DNA of 64,000 nt from Mycobacterium sp. 852014-50255_SCH5639931 (GTDB lineage Bacteria > Actinomycetota > Actinomycetes > Mycobacteriales > Mycobacteriaceae): assembly GCF_001665605.1 (NCBI RefSeq), contig NZ_LZSV01000011.1, forward strand, positions 248,001 to 312,000. Direction: 5' to 3'. The notes under the pieces are model-generated. The model made no database searches, was not told the origin of the DNA, and saw only the letters and a program-made list of their open reading frames with translations. A program made the position numbers and the translations under genes. Numbering within the stretch: the first letter of the stretch is position 1; each line of letters starts with the position of its first letter. Shown here piece after piece: positions 27,078 through 34,804 of the stretch.

Positions 27078-28915
27078 CGAACCCGGATTGCCCGCCATCG
27101 CAGACGCCGGACGACGTCGACTTCGAGGCGCTTCGCGAGAAGTACCGCCGGGAGCGCGAGAAGCGGCTGCGCCCGGAGGGATCCAAGCAGTACGTCGAAC
27201 TGGTCGACGACTTCGCGGGATATTACGAAACCGACCCGCATTCACCGCCGTTGGTGCGGGATCCGATCTCGGCGGACATCGACGTCGCGGTGATCGGCGG
27301 CGGCTTCGGTGGCCTGCTGTGTGGCGCCTACCTGAAGAAGGCGGGCGTCGACGACGTCCGCATCATCGAGCTGGGTGGTGACTTCGGCGGGGTCTGGTAC
27401 TGGAATCGGTACCCGGGCATCCAGTGCGACAACGAGTCCTATTGTTACGTGCCACTTCTCGAGGAGCTCAATTTCATTCCGTCGAAGAAGTTCGCCGACG
27501 GCGCCGAGATCTACGACCACTGCCGGCGCATCGGGAAGCACTACGGTCTCTACGACTCGGCCATCTTCTCCACCCAGGTCCGCGAGCTGCACTGGGACAA
27601 GCCCGGCAAGCGCTGGCGGATCAGCACGGACCGCGGCGACGACATCAGGGCCCGCTTCGTGGTGATGGCCTCGGGACCGTTCCACCGGCCCAAACTGCCC
27701 GGCATACCGGGGATCAACGACTTCGCGGGCCACAGCTTCCACTCCTCGCGCTGGGACTACGAGTACACCGGCGGGGACACGTCCGGTGGGTTGGACAAGC
27801 TCGCCGACAAACGCGTCGCGGTGGTGGGCACCGGCGCGACGGCCATCCAGATCGTGCCGTTCCTGGGCCGGCATGCCAAGCACCTCTACGTCTTTCAGCG
27901 CACGCCCTCTTCGGTCGGTGCGCGCAACAACGCGCCGACCGATCCGGAGTGGGTGAAGACGCTCAAGCCGGGCTGGCAGAAGGAGCGACAACGCAACTTC
28001 CATGCCTGGACGTTCGAGGGGATGGCGCTGGGCCAGCCGGATCTGGTCTGCGACTTCTGGACCGAGCTGGGCCGCAACACCGCGGCGCGGGTCCTCGCGC
28101 TGGCCGATCCGGCCGCCATGACGCCGGAGCAGTTCATGGCCATCCGTGACGAGGAAGACTTCAAAGTGATGGAGCGGCTGCGGCGCAGGGTCGAAAGCCT
28201 GGTCGAGGATCCCGAGACCGCCGAAGCGCTCAAGCCCTACTACCGGTTCCTGTGCAAGAGGCCGACCACCAACGACGAATACCTGCAGACCTTCAACCGT
28301 CCCAACGTGACCCTCCTCGACGTGTCGGCCAGCAAGGGCGTCGAGCGGGCGACCGCAAAGGGATTGGTGGCCAACGGTATTGAGTACGAGGTCGACTGCA
28401 TCATCTACGCCAGCGGCTTCGAGATCACGACCGAGATCAGCCGCCGGTATTCCATCGACGCGATCGAAGGCCGCGACGAGGTGTCGCTCTTCGACTACTG
28501 GCACGACGGGTACAAGACGTTGCACGGGATGACGAGCCGCGGCTTTCCCAACCAGTTCTTCACCGGGTTCACGCAGGTGGGCATCTCCGCGAACATCGCC
28601 GCCAACTATGAACTGCAGGGCGAGCACATCGCCTACATCATTTCCGAGGCCCTGGCCCGCGGCGCGACCACCGTCGAACCCAGCGAGGCCGCCCAAGACC
28701 AGTGGTGCCAGACGGTCAAGGACACGGCGATCGACAACAGCCAATTCGACATGGAGTGCACGCCGGGCTATTACAACAACGAAGGTGGTGGCGGCGGCGA
28801 GGGCATCCGCTCCCACCTCGGCGAACCGTACGGGCCGGGGTTCTACGCCTTCAGCGACCTGCTGGCCGAATGGCGCGCCAAGGGTGACCTGGACGGCCTA
28901 GTGCTGGGATCGTGA
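27074..28915 (+). CDS. Baeyer-Villiger-type flavin monooxygenase
   Basis: A 613-residue FAD/NADPH monooxygenase. First Rossmann motif GGGFGG at residues 75-80, the Baeyer-Villiger fingerprint FAGHSFHSSRWD at 217-228 (pattern F-x-G-x3-H-x3-W-[PD]), and the second Rossmann motif GTGATA at 252-257. It is longer than cyclohexanone monooxygenase, with a 65-residue N-terminal extension as in the large-ring ketone and steroid enzymes. It should convert a ketone to an ester or lactone. Translation is coupled to the genes on both sides by overlapping start and stop codons. The substrate is unknown. Confidence 0.93.
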   Translation: MTNPDCPPSQTPDDVDFEALREKYRREREKRLRPEGSKQYVELVDDFAGYYETDPHSPPLVRDPISADIDVAVIGGGFGGLLCGAYLKKAGVDDVRIIELGGDFGGVWYWNRYPGIQCDNESYCYVPLLEELNFIPSKKFADGAEIYDHCRRIGKHYGLYDSAIFSTQVRELHWDKPGKRWRISTDRGDDIRARFVVMASGPFHRPKLPGIPGINDFAGHSFHSSRWDYEYTGGDTSGGLDKLADKRVAVVGTGATAIQIVPFLGRHAKHLYVFQRTPSSVGARNNAPTDPEWVKTLKPGWQKERQRNFHAWTFEGMALGQPDLVCDFWTELGRNTAARVLALADPAAMTPEQFMAIRDEEDFKVMERLRRRVESLVEDPETAEALKPYYRFLCKRPTTNDEYLQTFNRPNVTLLDVSASKGVERATAKGLVANGIEYEVDCIIYASGFEITTEISRRYSIDAIEGRDEVSLFDYWHDGYKTLHGMTSRGFPNQFFTGFTQVGISANIAANYELQGEHIAYIISEALARGATTVEPSEAAQDQWCQTVKDTAIDNSQFDMECTPGYYNNEGGGGGEGIRSHLGEPYGPGFYAFSDLLAEWRAKGDLDGLVLGS

Positions 28916-29844
28916 TGGCGCAACTGAGATTCGACGATCGGGTGGCGGTGGTGACCGGCGCCGGAAGGGGGCTGGGCCGCGAGTACGCGCTGCTGTTGGC
29001 CGCCCGCGGCGCCAAGGTCGTGGTCAACGACACGGGGGGCGCACTGACCGGCGCAGGCGCCGACGCCGGTCCCGCGCACGACGTGGTGAGCGAGATCAGG
29101 GCCGCGGGTGGCGACGCGGTCGCGTGCACCGAATCGGTCACCACGCCGCAGGGCGGCCAGGCGATCATCCAAGCCGCGCTGGACAACTACGGACGCATCG
29201 ACGTCCTGATCCACAACGCCGGCAACGTCCGGCGGGGGTCCTTGAAGGAGATGAGCTACGAGGACTTCGACGCCGTCATCGACGTTCACCTCCGGGGCGC
29301 CTTCCACGTTGTGCGGCCGGCGTTACCGCTGATGTCCGACGCCCGCTACGGCCGCATCGTGTTGACCTCGTCGATCGGCGGCCTGTACGGCAACCACGGC
29401 GTCGCGAACTACGCCGCCGCCAAGGCGGGCCTGCTCGGTCTGTCCAATGTCGTCGCGCTGGAAGGCGCGGCTGACGGGGTGCTCTGCAACGTCATCGTGC
29501 CGTCGGCGGTGACGAGAATGGCCGAGGGACTGGACATCTCGGCCTATCCGCCGATGGGCACCGAGCTGGTTGCGCCCGTGGTGGGCTTGCTGGCGCACGA
29601 AAGTTGCCCGGTCACCGGTGAAATCCTGGTTGCCATCGCCGGTCGCGTGGCCCGCGCGGTGATCGCCGAGACCCCCGGCGTGCATCGATCGTCGTGGTCG
29701 ATCGAGGACGTAGCCGAGCAGATCGACGCCGTCCGCTATCTGGCCGCGCCACTGGTGTTTCCCGTCGTGCCCGACGGGCACGGTGACCACATCCGCTACA
29801 GCTTCGGAACCGCGGCACGCAAGGAAGGCGCGCGCAATGTCTAG
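28915..29844 (+). CDS. SDR of the multifunctional-enzyme-2 / 3-hydroxyacyl-CoA dehydrogenase type
   Basis: A 309-residue SDR: TGAGRGLGREYALLLAARGA then VVVNDTGGAL, HNAGNVRRGS, the serine in LTSSIGG, and YAAAKAGL. The GRGLGREYA-VVVND-GG pattern is that of peroxisomal multifunctional enzyme 2 and related bacterial 3-hydroxyacyl-CoA dehydrogenases, so a late CoA-ester oxidation is likely. A GTG three bases earlier (28912) is an alternative start. It overlaps the Baeyer-Villiger gene stop and the CoA-transferase start. Confidence 0.88.
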   Translation: MAQLRFDDRVAVVTGAGRGLGREYALLLAARGAKVVVNDTGGALTGAGADAGPAHDVVSEIRAAGGDAVACTESVTTPQGGQAIIQAALDNYGRIDVLIHNAGNVRRGSLKEMSYEDFDAVIDVHLRGAFHVVRPALPLMSDARYGRIVLTSSIGGLYGNHGVANYAAAKAGLLGLSNVVALEGAADGVLCNVIVPSAVTRMAEGLDISAYPPMGTELVAPVVGLLAHESCPVTGEILVAIAGRVARAVIAETPGVHRSSWSIEDVAEQIDAVRYLAAPLVFPVVPDGHGDHIRYSFGTAARKEGARNV

Positions 29845-31045
29845 CCGCGGGGCCGGCCCCGGCCACCGCGGCGGCCCGCTCACGGGCGTGCGCGTGGTCG
29901 ACCTCACCGCGATGGTGATGGGTCCCTACTGCACGCAGATCATGGCCGACATGGGCGCCGACGTCATCAAGGTCGAACCCCCGCAAGGCGACGACACGCG
30001 TTATGTGTCGGTCGGGCCGGCCCGGGGCATGGGTGGCGTCTTCGTCAACGTCAACCGCGGCAAGCGGGGGATCACCGTCGACCTGCAGTCGGACTCGGGC
30101 AAGGCCGTCCTGCGCGCGCTCATCGAACGGTCCGACGTTTTCATCCACTCGATGCGCTCCAAAGCGGTTGCCCGGCTGGGGTTCAGCTACGACGAGGTGG
30201 CGGCGATCAATCCGGGCATCGTCTACACCAACTGCTACGGCTACAGCCGGCGCGGCCCCAACAGGGACCTGCCCGCCTACGACGACACCATCCAGGCCGC
30301 GTGCGGGTTGCCATTCGTCCAAGAGCAGTTGACGGGTGAACCCAATTACGTCGGAACGATCATGGCCGACAAGGTCGCCGGTCTCACCGCGCTCTACGCC
30401 ACCATGATGGCGTTGTTCCATCGCGAGCGCACCGGCGAGGGACAAGAGGTCGAAGTCGGCATGTTCGAGACGATGGCGTCGTTCATGCTCGTCGAACACG
30501 CCAACGGCGCCATGTTCGATCCGCCGCTGGGCCCCGCGGTGTATCCGCGGACGGTGGCGCCGAACCGGCGGCCGTACCGCACCAGTGACGGCTACATCGC
30601 CGCGCTGATCTACAACGACAAGCATTGGGCCGCCTTCATGGACGCGGTGCGGCCCCCGTGGCAGAGCGATCTGTACGCCACACTCGAGCGGCGCGCGCGC
30701 CAGATCGACGCCGTGTACGCGCTGCTGGCCGAGACAATGGCGCAGCGGACGACGCAGGAGTGGCTGGATCTGTTCCGCGAACTCGAGATACCGGCCGCGT
30801 CGCTGTCCAGCCCGGCGACCCTGTTCGACGACGAGCATCTCAACGCCGTCGGCTTTTTCGAGACCGTGCACACGCAGTACGGCCCGGTGCGGTTCCCCGG
30901 TGTGCCGACCTGGTTTTCCCGCACGCCGGGCCGCGTCGCCGGGCCGGCCCCGGAGCTCGGCGCGGATACCGAAGAGGTGCTCGAAGAGCTCGGGCTGGCC
31001 CTCGTCGATGTGAAGGCCGACGTGAAACCGGCCGGGCCCGTATAG
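29837..31045 (+). CDS. family III CoA transferase (CaiB/BaiF type)
   Basis: A 402-residue CaiB/BaiF CoA transferase. Marks: GVRVVDLTAMVMGPYCTQIM, ADMGADVIKVEPPQGDD, NRGKRGITVDL, and the predicted catalytic aspartate in IMADKVAG. Family members move CoA between carboxylic acids or act as racemases (MCR) on 2-methylacyl-CoA. Here it could charge a pathway acid with CoA or epimerise a branched intermediate. It starts inside the last codons of the SDR gene and ends the rightward operon. Confidence 0.92.
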   Translation: MSSRGAGPGHRGGPLTGVRVVDLTAMVMGPYCTQIMADMGADVIKVEPPQGDDTRYVSVGPARGMGGVFVNVNRGKRGITVDLQSDSGKAVLRALIERSDVFIHSMRSKAVARLGFSYDEVAAINPGIVYTNCYGYSRRGPNRDLPAYDDTIQAACGLPFVQEQLTGEPNYVGTIMADKVAGLTALYATMMALFHRERTGEGQEVEVGMFETMASFMLVEHANGAMFDPPLGPAVYPRTVAPNRRPYRTSDGYIAALIYNDKHWAAFMDAVRPPWQSDLYATLERRARQIDAVYALLAETMAQRTTQEWLDLFRELEIPAASLSSPATLFDDEHLNAVGFFETVHTQYGPVRFPGVPTWFSRTPGRVAGPAPELGADTEEVLEELGLALVDVKADVKPAGPV

Positions 31046-31231
31046 CACGCGCGGCACCGGCCAAAAGCGAAGCGGGTCTTCGCGTGTCTCCGGTCGATCC
31101 GGCCGCATCGCCTTTAAGCTGGCTCCGATCAAGAGGAGGGGCAGCGACGTATCGGCATCAACTATGGCGCCGGGCGAGATGGTGGTCAGGGCGCGCTAAC
31201 CGCGAGCGCTGAGCCGGGCGGGACCGATCCC

Positions 31232-33277
31232 GTGCCGGCCCGTCGTGCTCGGCAGCCCCGCTGGGTCGCTCCCGTGCGCAGGGCCGGTCGGCTGGCGATC
31301 TGGGACAAGCCGGAGCGACGCGGCGGCATTCCGGCACTCGATGGGTTGCGCGCGATAGCGGTCGCGCTGGTGCTGGTCGGCCATGGCGGTATCCCCGGCG
31401 TGAGCGGCGGATTCATCGGCGTCGACGTCTTCTTCGTGCTCAGCGGGTTCCTGATCACCTCGCTGCTTTTGGACGAGCTGGGACGCACCGGCCGTATTGA
31501 GCTGACCGGCTTCTGGATTCGCCGTGCGCGCCGGTTGCTGCCGGCCCTGATGTTGATGGTGCTCACGGTGGCGGCGGCCCGCCAACTGCTTCCCGATCGG
31601 TCCTTGACCGGCCTGCGCGACGACGCGATCGCGGCGTTCGTGTGGATGGCGAACTGGCGGTTCGTCGCTCAGAAGACCGACTACTTCACGCAGGGCGCCC
31701 CGCCGTCGCCGCTGCAGCACACCTGGTCACTTGGGGTCGAGGAGCAGTACTACTTCGTGTGGCCGGTGCTGCTGATCGCGGTGACGCTGCTGTTGGCCGC
31801 GCGAGCCAGGCGCCGCTCCACCCGGGCCACCGTGGGCGGGGTCCGTTTCGCCACGTTCGTCATCGCCACCGTCGGGGCGCTGGCTTCGGCCGCGGTCGCC
31901 ATGGTGATGGTGTCCGACGACACGCGCGACCGCGTCTATTTCGGCACCGACACCCGCGCGCAGGCGCTGCTGACCGGCGCCGCGGCGGCGGCCCTGCTGG
32001 TCCGGGACTGGCCGTCACTGAACCGGGGCTGGTGCCTGATCCGGACCCGGTGGGCCCGGCGGGTCACCCGCGTTCTGCCGCTCGCCGGCTTGGCGGGCCT
32101 CGCGGCGGCGACTCATTACGCCACCGGCAGCAGCGGCGAGTTCCGCCACGGTCTGCTCCTCGGGGTCGCGATCGCCGCCGTCCTCGTGGTGGCGCCGGTG
32201 GCCCTGGAGCAGCGGGGAGCGGTCGCCCGCGTCCTGGCCGCGCCACCGCTGGTGTGGCTGGGCACCATCTCCTACGGCGTCTATCTGTGGCACTGGCCGA
32301 TCTTTTTGGCGCTCAACGGCGAACGCACCGGCTGGAGCGGGCTGCCACTCTTCGCCGCCCGGTGCGGCGCGACGGTGGTGCTGGCCGCGGTGTCGTGGTG
32401 GCTGATCGAGCAACCCATCCGGCGCTGGCGGCCGGCGCGAGTGCCGCTGTTGCCGCTGGCGGCGGCGACGGGGGCCAGCGCCGCCGCGGTGACGCTGCTG
32501 GTGGTTCCGGTGGGGACCGGGCCCGGCCTGCGTGAGGCCGGGCTGCCGCCGGGAGTCTCGGCGGTCGCCGCGGTGTCTCCCTCCCCGCCGGGTGGCACCC
32601 CCCCTCCCGGCCCCCGGGACCCCAACCGGCCGTTCACCGTTTCGGTGTTCGGCGATTCGATCGGGTGGACGTGGATGCACTACCTGCCACCCACCCCGGG
32701 ATTCGCGTTCCTCGACCACACCGTCATCGGCTGCAGCCTGGTGCGCGGCACGCCGTATCGCTACATCGGCCAAACCCTGCAGCAGAGAGCCGAATGCGAC
32801 GGCTGGCCGATCCGATGGTCGAACCAGGTCAGCCAGGACCAGCCGGACGTCGCGCTGCTGATCATCGGCCGCTGGGAAACAGTCGACCGCGTCAACGAGG
32901 GGCAATGGACGCATATCGGTGACCCCACCTTCGACGCGTACCTCAACGGCGAGCTGGAGCGGGCGCTGAACATCGTGAGCTCCACCGGCGTTCGAGTGGT
33001 GGTCGCCACCGTGCCGTACAGCAGGGGCGGCGAAAAGCCGGACGGCCGGCTGTATCCGGAGGACCAGCCCGACCGGGTGAACCTGTGGAACACCATGCTG
33101 CGCAAGACCGTCAGCCACCATCCGAACGTCCAAATCCTGGACCTGAACAAAAAGCTTTGTCCGGACGGCGTGTACACCGCCAAGGTCGACGGCATCAAGG
33201 TGCGCAGCGACGGTGTGCACCTCACTCCCGAAGGGGTGAAGTGGTTGACGCCGTGGCTCGAGGAATCCCTGCGGTAG
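31232..33277 (+). CDS. integral membrane acyltransferase with SGNH domain (Rv0111-like)
   Basis: A 681-residue protein. An acyltransferase-3 (OafA/YrhL) membrane domain of about ten helices covers residues 30-400, with RGGIPALDGLRAIAVALVLV, the histidine in VGHGGIPG, and GVDVFFVLSGFLIT. A Pro/Gly linker follows (about residues 430-460), then a periplasmic SGNH hydrolase-like domain with FGDSIGWTW and DGVHLTPEGV. Such proteins O-acetylate or succinylate cell-envelope glycans. M. tuberculosis Rv0111 has about the same length and follows the rhomboid gene at a distance of one gene. Start is a GTG without a strong Shine-Dalgarno. Confidence 0.9.
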   Translation: MPARRARQPRWVAPVRRAGRLAIWDKPERRGGIPALDGLRAIAVALVLVGHGGIPGVSGGFIGVDVFFVLSGFLITSLLLDELGRTGRIELTGFWIRRARRLLPALMLMVLTVAAARQLLPDRSLTGLRDDAIAAFVWMANWRFVAQKTDYFTQGAPPSPLQHTWSLGVEEQYYFVWPVLLIAVTLLLAARARRRSTRATVGGVRFATFVIATVGALASAAVAMVMVSDDTRDRVYFGTDTRAQALLTGAAAAALLVRDWPSLNRGWCLIRTRWARRVTRVLPLAGLAGLAAATHYATGSSGEFRHGLLLGVAIAAVLVVAPVALEQRGAVARVLAAPPLVWLGTISYGVYLWHWPIFLALNGERTGWSGLPLFAARCGATVVLAAVSWWLIEQPIRRWRPARVPLLPLAAATGASAAAVTLLVVPVGTGPGLREAGLPPGVSAVAAVSPSPPGGTPPPGPRDPNRPFTVSVFGDSIGWTWMHYLPPTPGFAFLDHTVIGCSLVRGTPYRYIGQTLQQRAECDGWPIRWSNQVSQDQPDVALLIIGRWETVDRVNEGQWTHIGDPTFDAYLNGELERALNIVSSTGVRVVVATVPYSRGGEKPDGRLYPEDQPDRVNLWNTMLRKTVSHHPNVQILDLNKKLCPDGVYTAKVDGIKVRSDGVHLTPEGVKWLTPWLEESLR

Positions 33278-33280
33278 GCC

Positions 33281-33940
33281 CTAATCACCGGTGCGGCAGC
33301 TGATTTCCATGCTGTCGCTATCCCGTACTGCGAAGTTGAAGCTGACGTAGCCGTTCGCGGGGTTGCGCACCCGGTCCAGATACGGCTGGGTGTCTGCGGC
33401 GCTGGTGTTGTCGGCCACCACCAACGCCCCCGTCGACAGCCGCGGTTCGAGCAACTCGATCACCGGCAGATACAGGTCCTTCCAACCGTCCAGCAAGACG
33501 AAGTCAATCGACCCGTCCAGACCGGCCAGCGTGGCCAGCGCGTCTCCTTCGACGATGGTGATCACGTCATCCAGGCCGGTTTCGGCGAACGTCCGTCGCG
33601 CGGCGGCGATCTTGGTGTCGTTGAGCTCGGTCGTCACCACCTGTCCAGCGCCGTTGTCCCGCACCGCCGACGCCAGGTGGAGCGCGGAGATGCCGAACGA
33701 CATCCCGAACTCGACGACCGTCGCCGGACGGGTCGAGCGCACCAGGGCGTAGAGCAGCCGGCCCGCTTCGGGTGTGACCGGGATGTAGAACTCGCTCATC
33801 GCGTCGGCGCGCTCCTGCGCGGTCATCGGCCGGTCGAAGTCGCCATGCCGCTGGCGTAACAGCGACATCTGGTTCTTCGCTTCGGTATACATGCGGTCGA
33901 GCACGCTCGCGACCTTCGGATCTTGCAGAGTGTTGGCCAT
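33281..33940 (-). CDS. class I SAM-dependent O-methyltransferase
   Basis: A 219-residue methyltransferase of the catechol/caffeoyl-CoA O-methyltransferase type. Motif I is VVEFGMSFGISALHLASAV, followed by TTELNDTKIAAARRTF, EGDALATL and DFVLLDGWKDLYL. The metal-binding acidic residues are placed as in the family. The ATG at 33940 gives the usual length. It ends three bases from the convergent acyltransferase stop. The acceptor is unknown. Confidence 0.88.
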   Translation of the reverse strand: MANTLQDPKVASVLDRMYTEAKNQMSLLRQRHGDFDRPMTAQERADAMSEFYIPVTPEAGRLLYALVRSTRPATVVEFGMSFGISALHLASAVRDNGAGQVVTTELNDTKIAAARRTFAETGLDDVITIVEGDALATLAGLDGSIDFVLLDGWKDLYLPVIELLEPRLSTGALVVADNTSAADTQPYLDRVRNPANGYVSFNFAVRDSDSMEISCRTGD

Positions 33941-34068
33941 GCTGTCGAGGGTAGGCGCCGGCGGTGGGCAACCGGCCGCGCGCAGGCCGGAGCGGCGGTG
34001 AGCTGCCGTAAGGGATATGTCAATCAGTTTGACGGGCCCTGGACCGCGGTGTAAAAAGGGTTTCGCAA

Positions 34069-34291
34069 GCACCTCGGTAGGTGAGGCGTCTGCATGGACA
34101 CAGGCCACTGACCCCGAACGTCGAGAGACGCCCCGGGTCAGGACAGCTCTTCCCGGACCCAAGGGTTGAGCCCAAGTGGCTTCCGGAACGAGGAGCGATC
34201 GCAAGCGCGGCGAAGCCGGGCGAAGCGGGTCGCGACCGTCGATCATTTTCGGATACGCCGTGCAGTGCCGAAGCTCCGACGAGAGGGGTGC
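34069..34291 (+). ncRNA. M-box (ykoK-type) magnesium riboswitch
   Basis: The leader carries M-box consensus elements in order: GGTAGGTGAGGC (34076-34087), ACACAGGCCACTGACCC with GAACGTC and GAGACGCC (34098-34132), GGGTCAGGACAG (34135-34146), and the 3' element AGTGCCGAAGCTC (34264-34276). GCACC (34069-34073) can pair with GGTGC (34287-34291) to close helix P1. It is longer than the Bacillus mgtE example because of an extra G/C-rich arm at about 34195-34255. M-boxes fold on Mg2+ and shut off Mg2+ uptake genes; here the downstream gene is an NRAMP-related transporter. The boundaries are approximate. Confidence 0.82.
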
Positions 34292-34312
34292 GCCGGCCGG
34301 CACGTCGCCGGC
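34292..34312 (+). terminator. hairpin immediately after the M-box, possible expression platform
   Basis: GCCGGC (34292-34297) and GCCGGC (34307-34312) form a six-base-pair G/C stem with a nine-base loop directly after the 3' strand of the presumed P1. There is no U-tract, but mycobacterial intrinsic terminators often lack one. It may be the terminator controlled by the riboswitch; sequestration of downstream translation or Rho is an alternative. Confidence 0.4.
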
Positions 34313-34384
34313 ATTCGTGCCTCTCCCGTTTCAGGTGAAATGTGACACCCGCGTGTGTCGTGGCCGTGAGGAGGTGAGGGCGAG

Positions 34385-34468
34385 ATGAGCGAGACCAGTC
34401 CAAGCGATAGTCCGTATCCCAATTCCGTCTTGTCCCGATCCGGTTCCGGCACTCCTTCTGCCGCCTGA
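34385..34468 (+). CDS. short upstream ORF (27 residues) in the M-box leader
   Basis: An ATG follows an excellent Shine-Dalgarno (GAGGAGGTGAGGG, 34368-34380) and opens a 27-codon frame rich in Ser and Pro (MSETSPSDSPYPNSVL...). It lies after the riboswitch and before a 69-residue ORF. A short Pro-containing leader peptide in a Mg2+ leader recalls Salmonella mgtL, which senses translation conditions, but the resemblance is only in position and composition. It may be a true regulatory uORF. Confidence 0.45.
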   Translation: MSETSPSDSPYPNSVLSRSGSGTPSAA

Positions 34469-34575
34469 GCTTTCACGGGCGTTCCGGTGATTCGCGCGCA
34501 ATGCCTGCCCGCGAGCTGCCGCCCCTGACCCGCGCCATGAGCTGAGCCGATCGGACCTCCCCAAAGGAGAAGATC

Positions 34576-34785
34576 ATGGCTTTTGTTGTCACACAACGCG
34601 TTCACGGTCGGACCGGTGGGCGCGGACGGGCGCTGCTGCGCTCGGCGCGGCTGCTGGCCGGCAAGGTGCACGCACGGACCACCCTGACTCCCCAGGAGCG
34701 GGCCAACCTGTACGTGTCACGGACGCCGATCGCGGTCGTCACCGCCTCGCTCGGCGGGCACGCCTCGACCGGCAACCGGCGGTGA
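34576..34785 (+). CDS. small basic protein between the M-box and the transporter
   Basis: A 69-residue, Arg-rich protein with ATG after AAAGGAGA (34563-34570), so translation is likely. No domain or membrane helix is evident. It ends 19 bp before the transporter GTG and is probably co-transcribed under the M-box. In M. tuberculosis an M-box also precedes a small unknown protein (Rv1535); whether this is a homologue cannot be decided by eye. Confidence 0.6.
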   Translation: MAFVVTQRVHGRTGGRGRALLRSARLLAGKVHARTTLTPQERANLYVSRTPIAVVTASLGGHASTGNRR

Positions 34786-34804
34786 CGGATTCCATGAGAA
34801 CACC

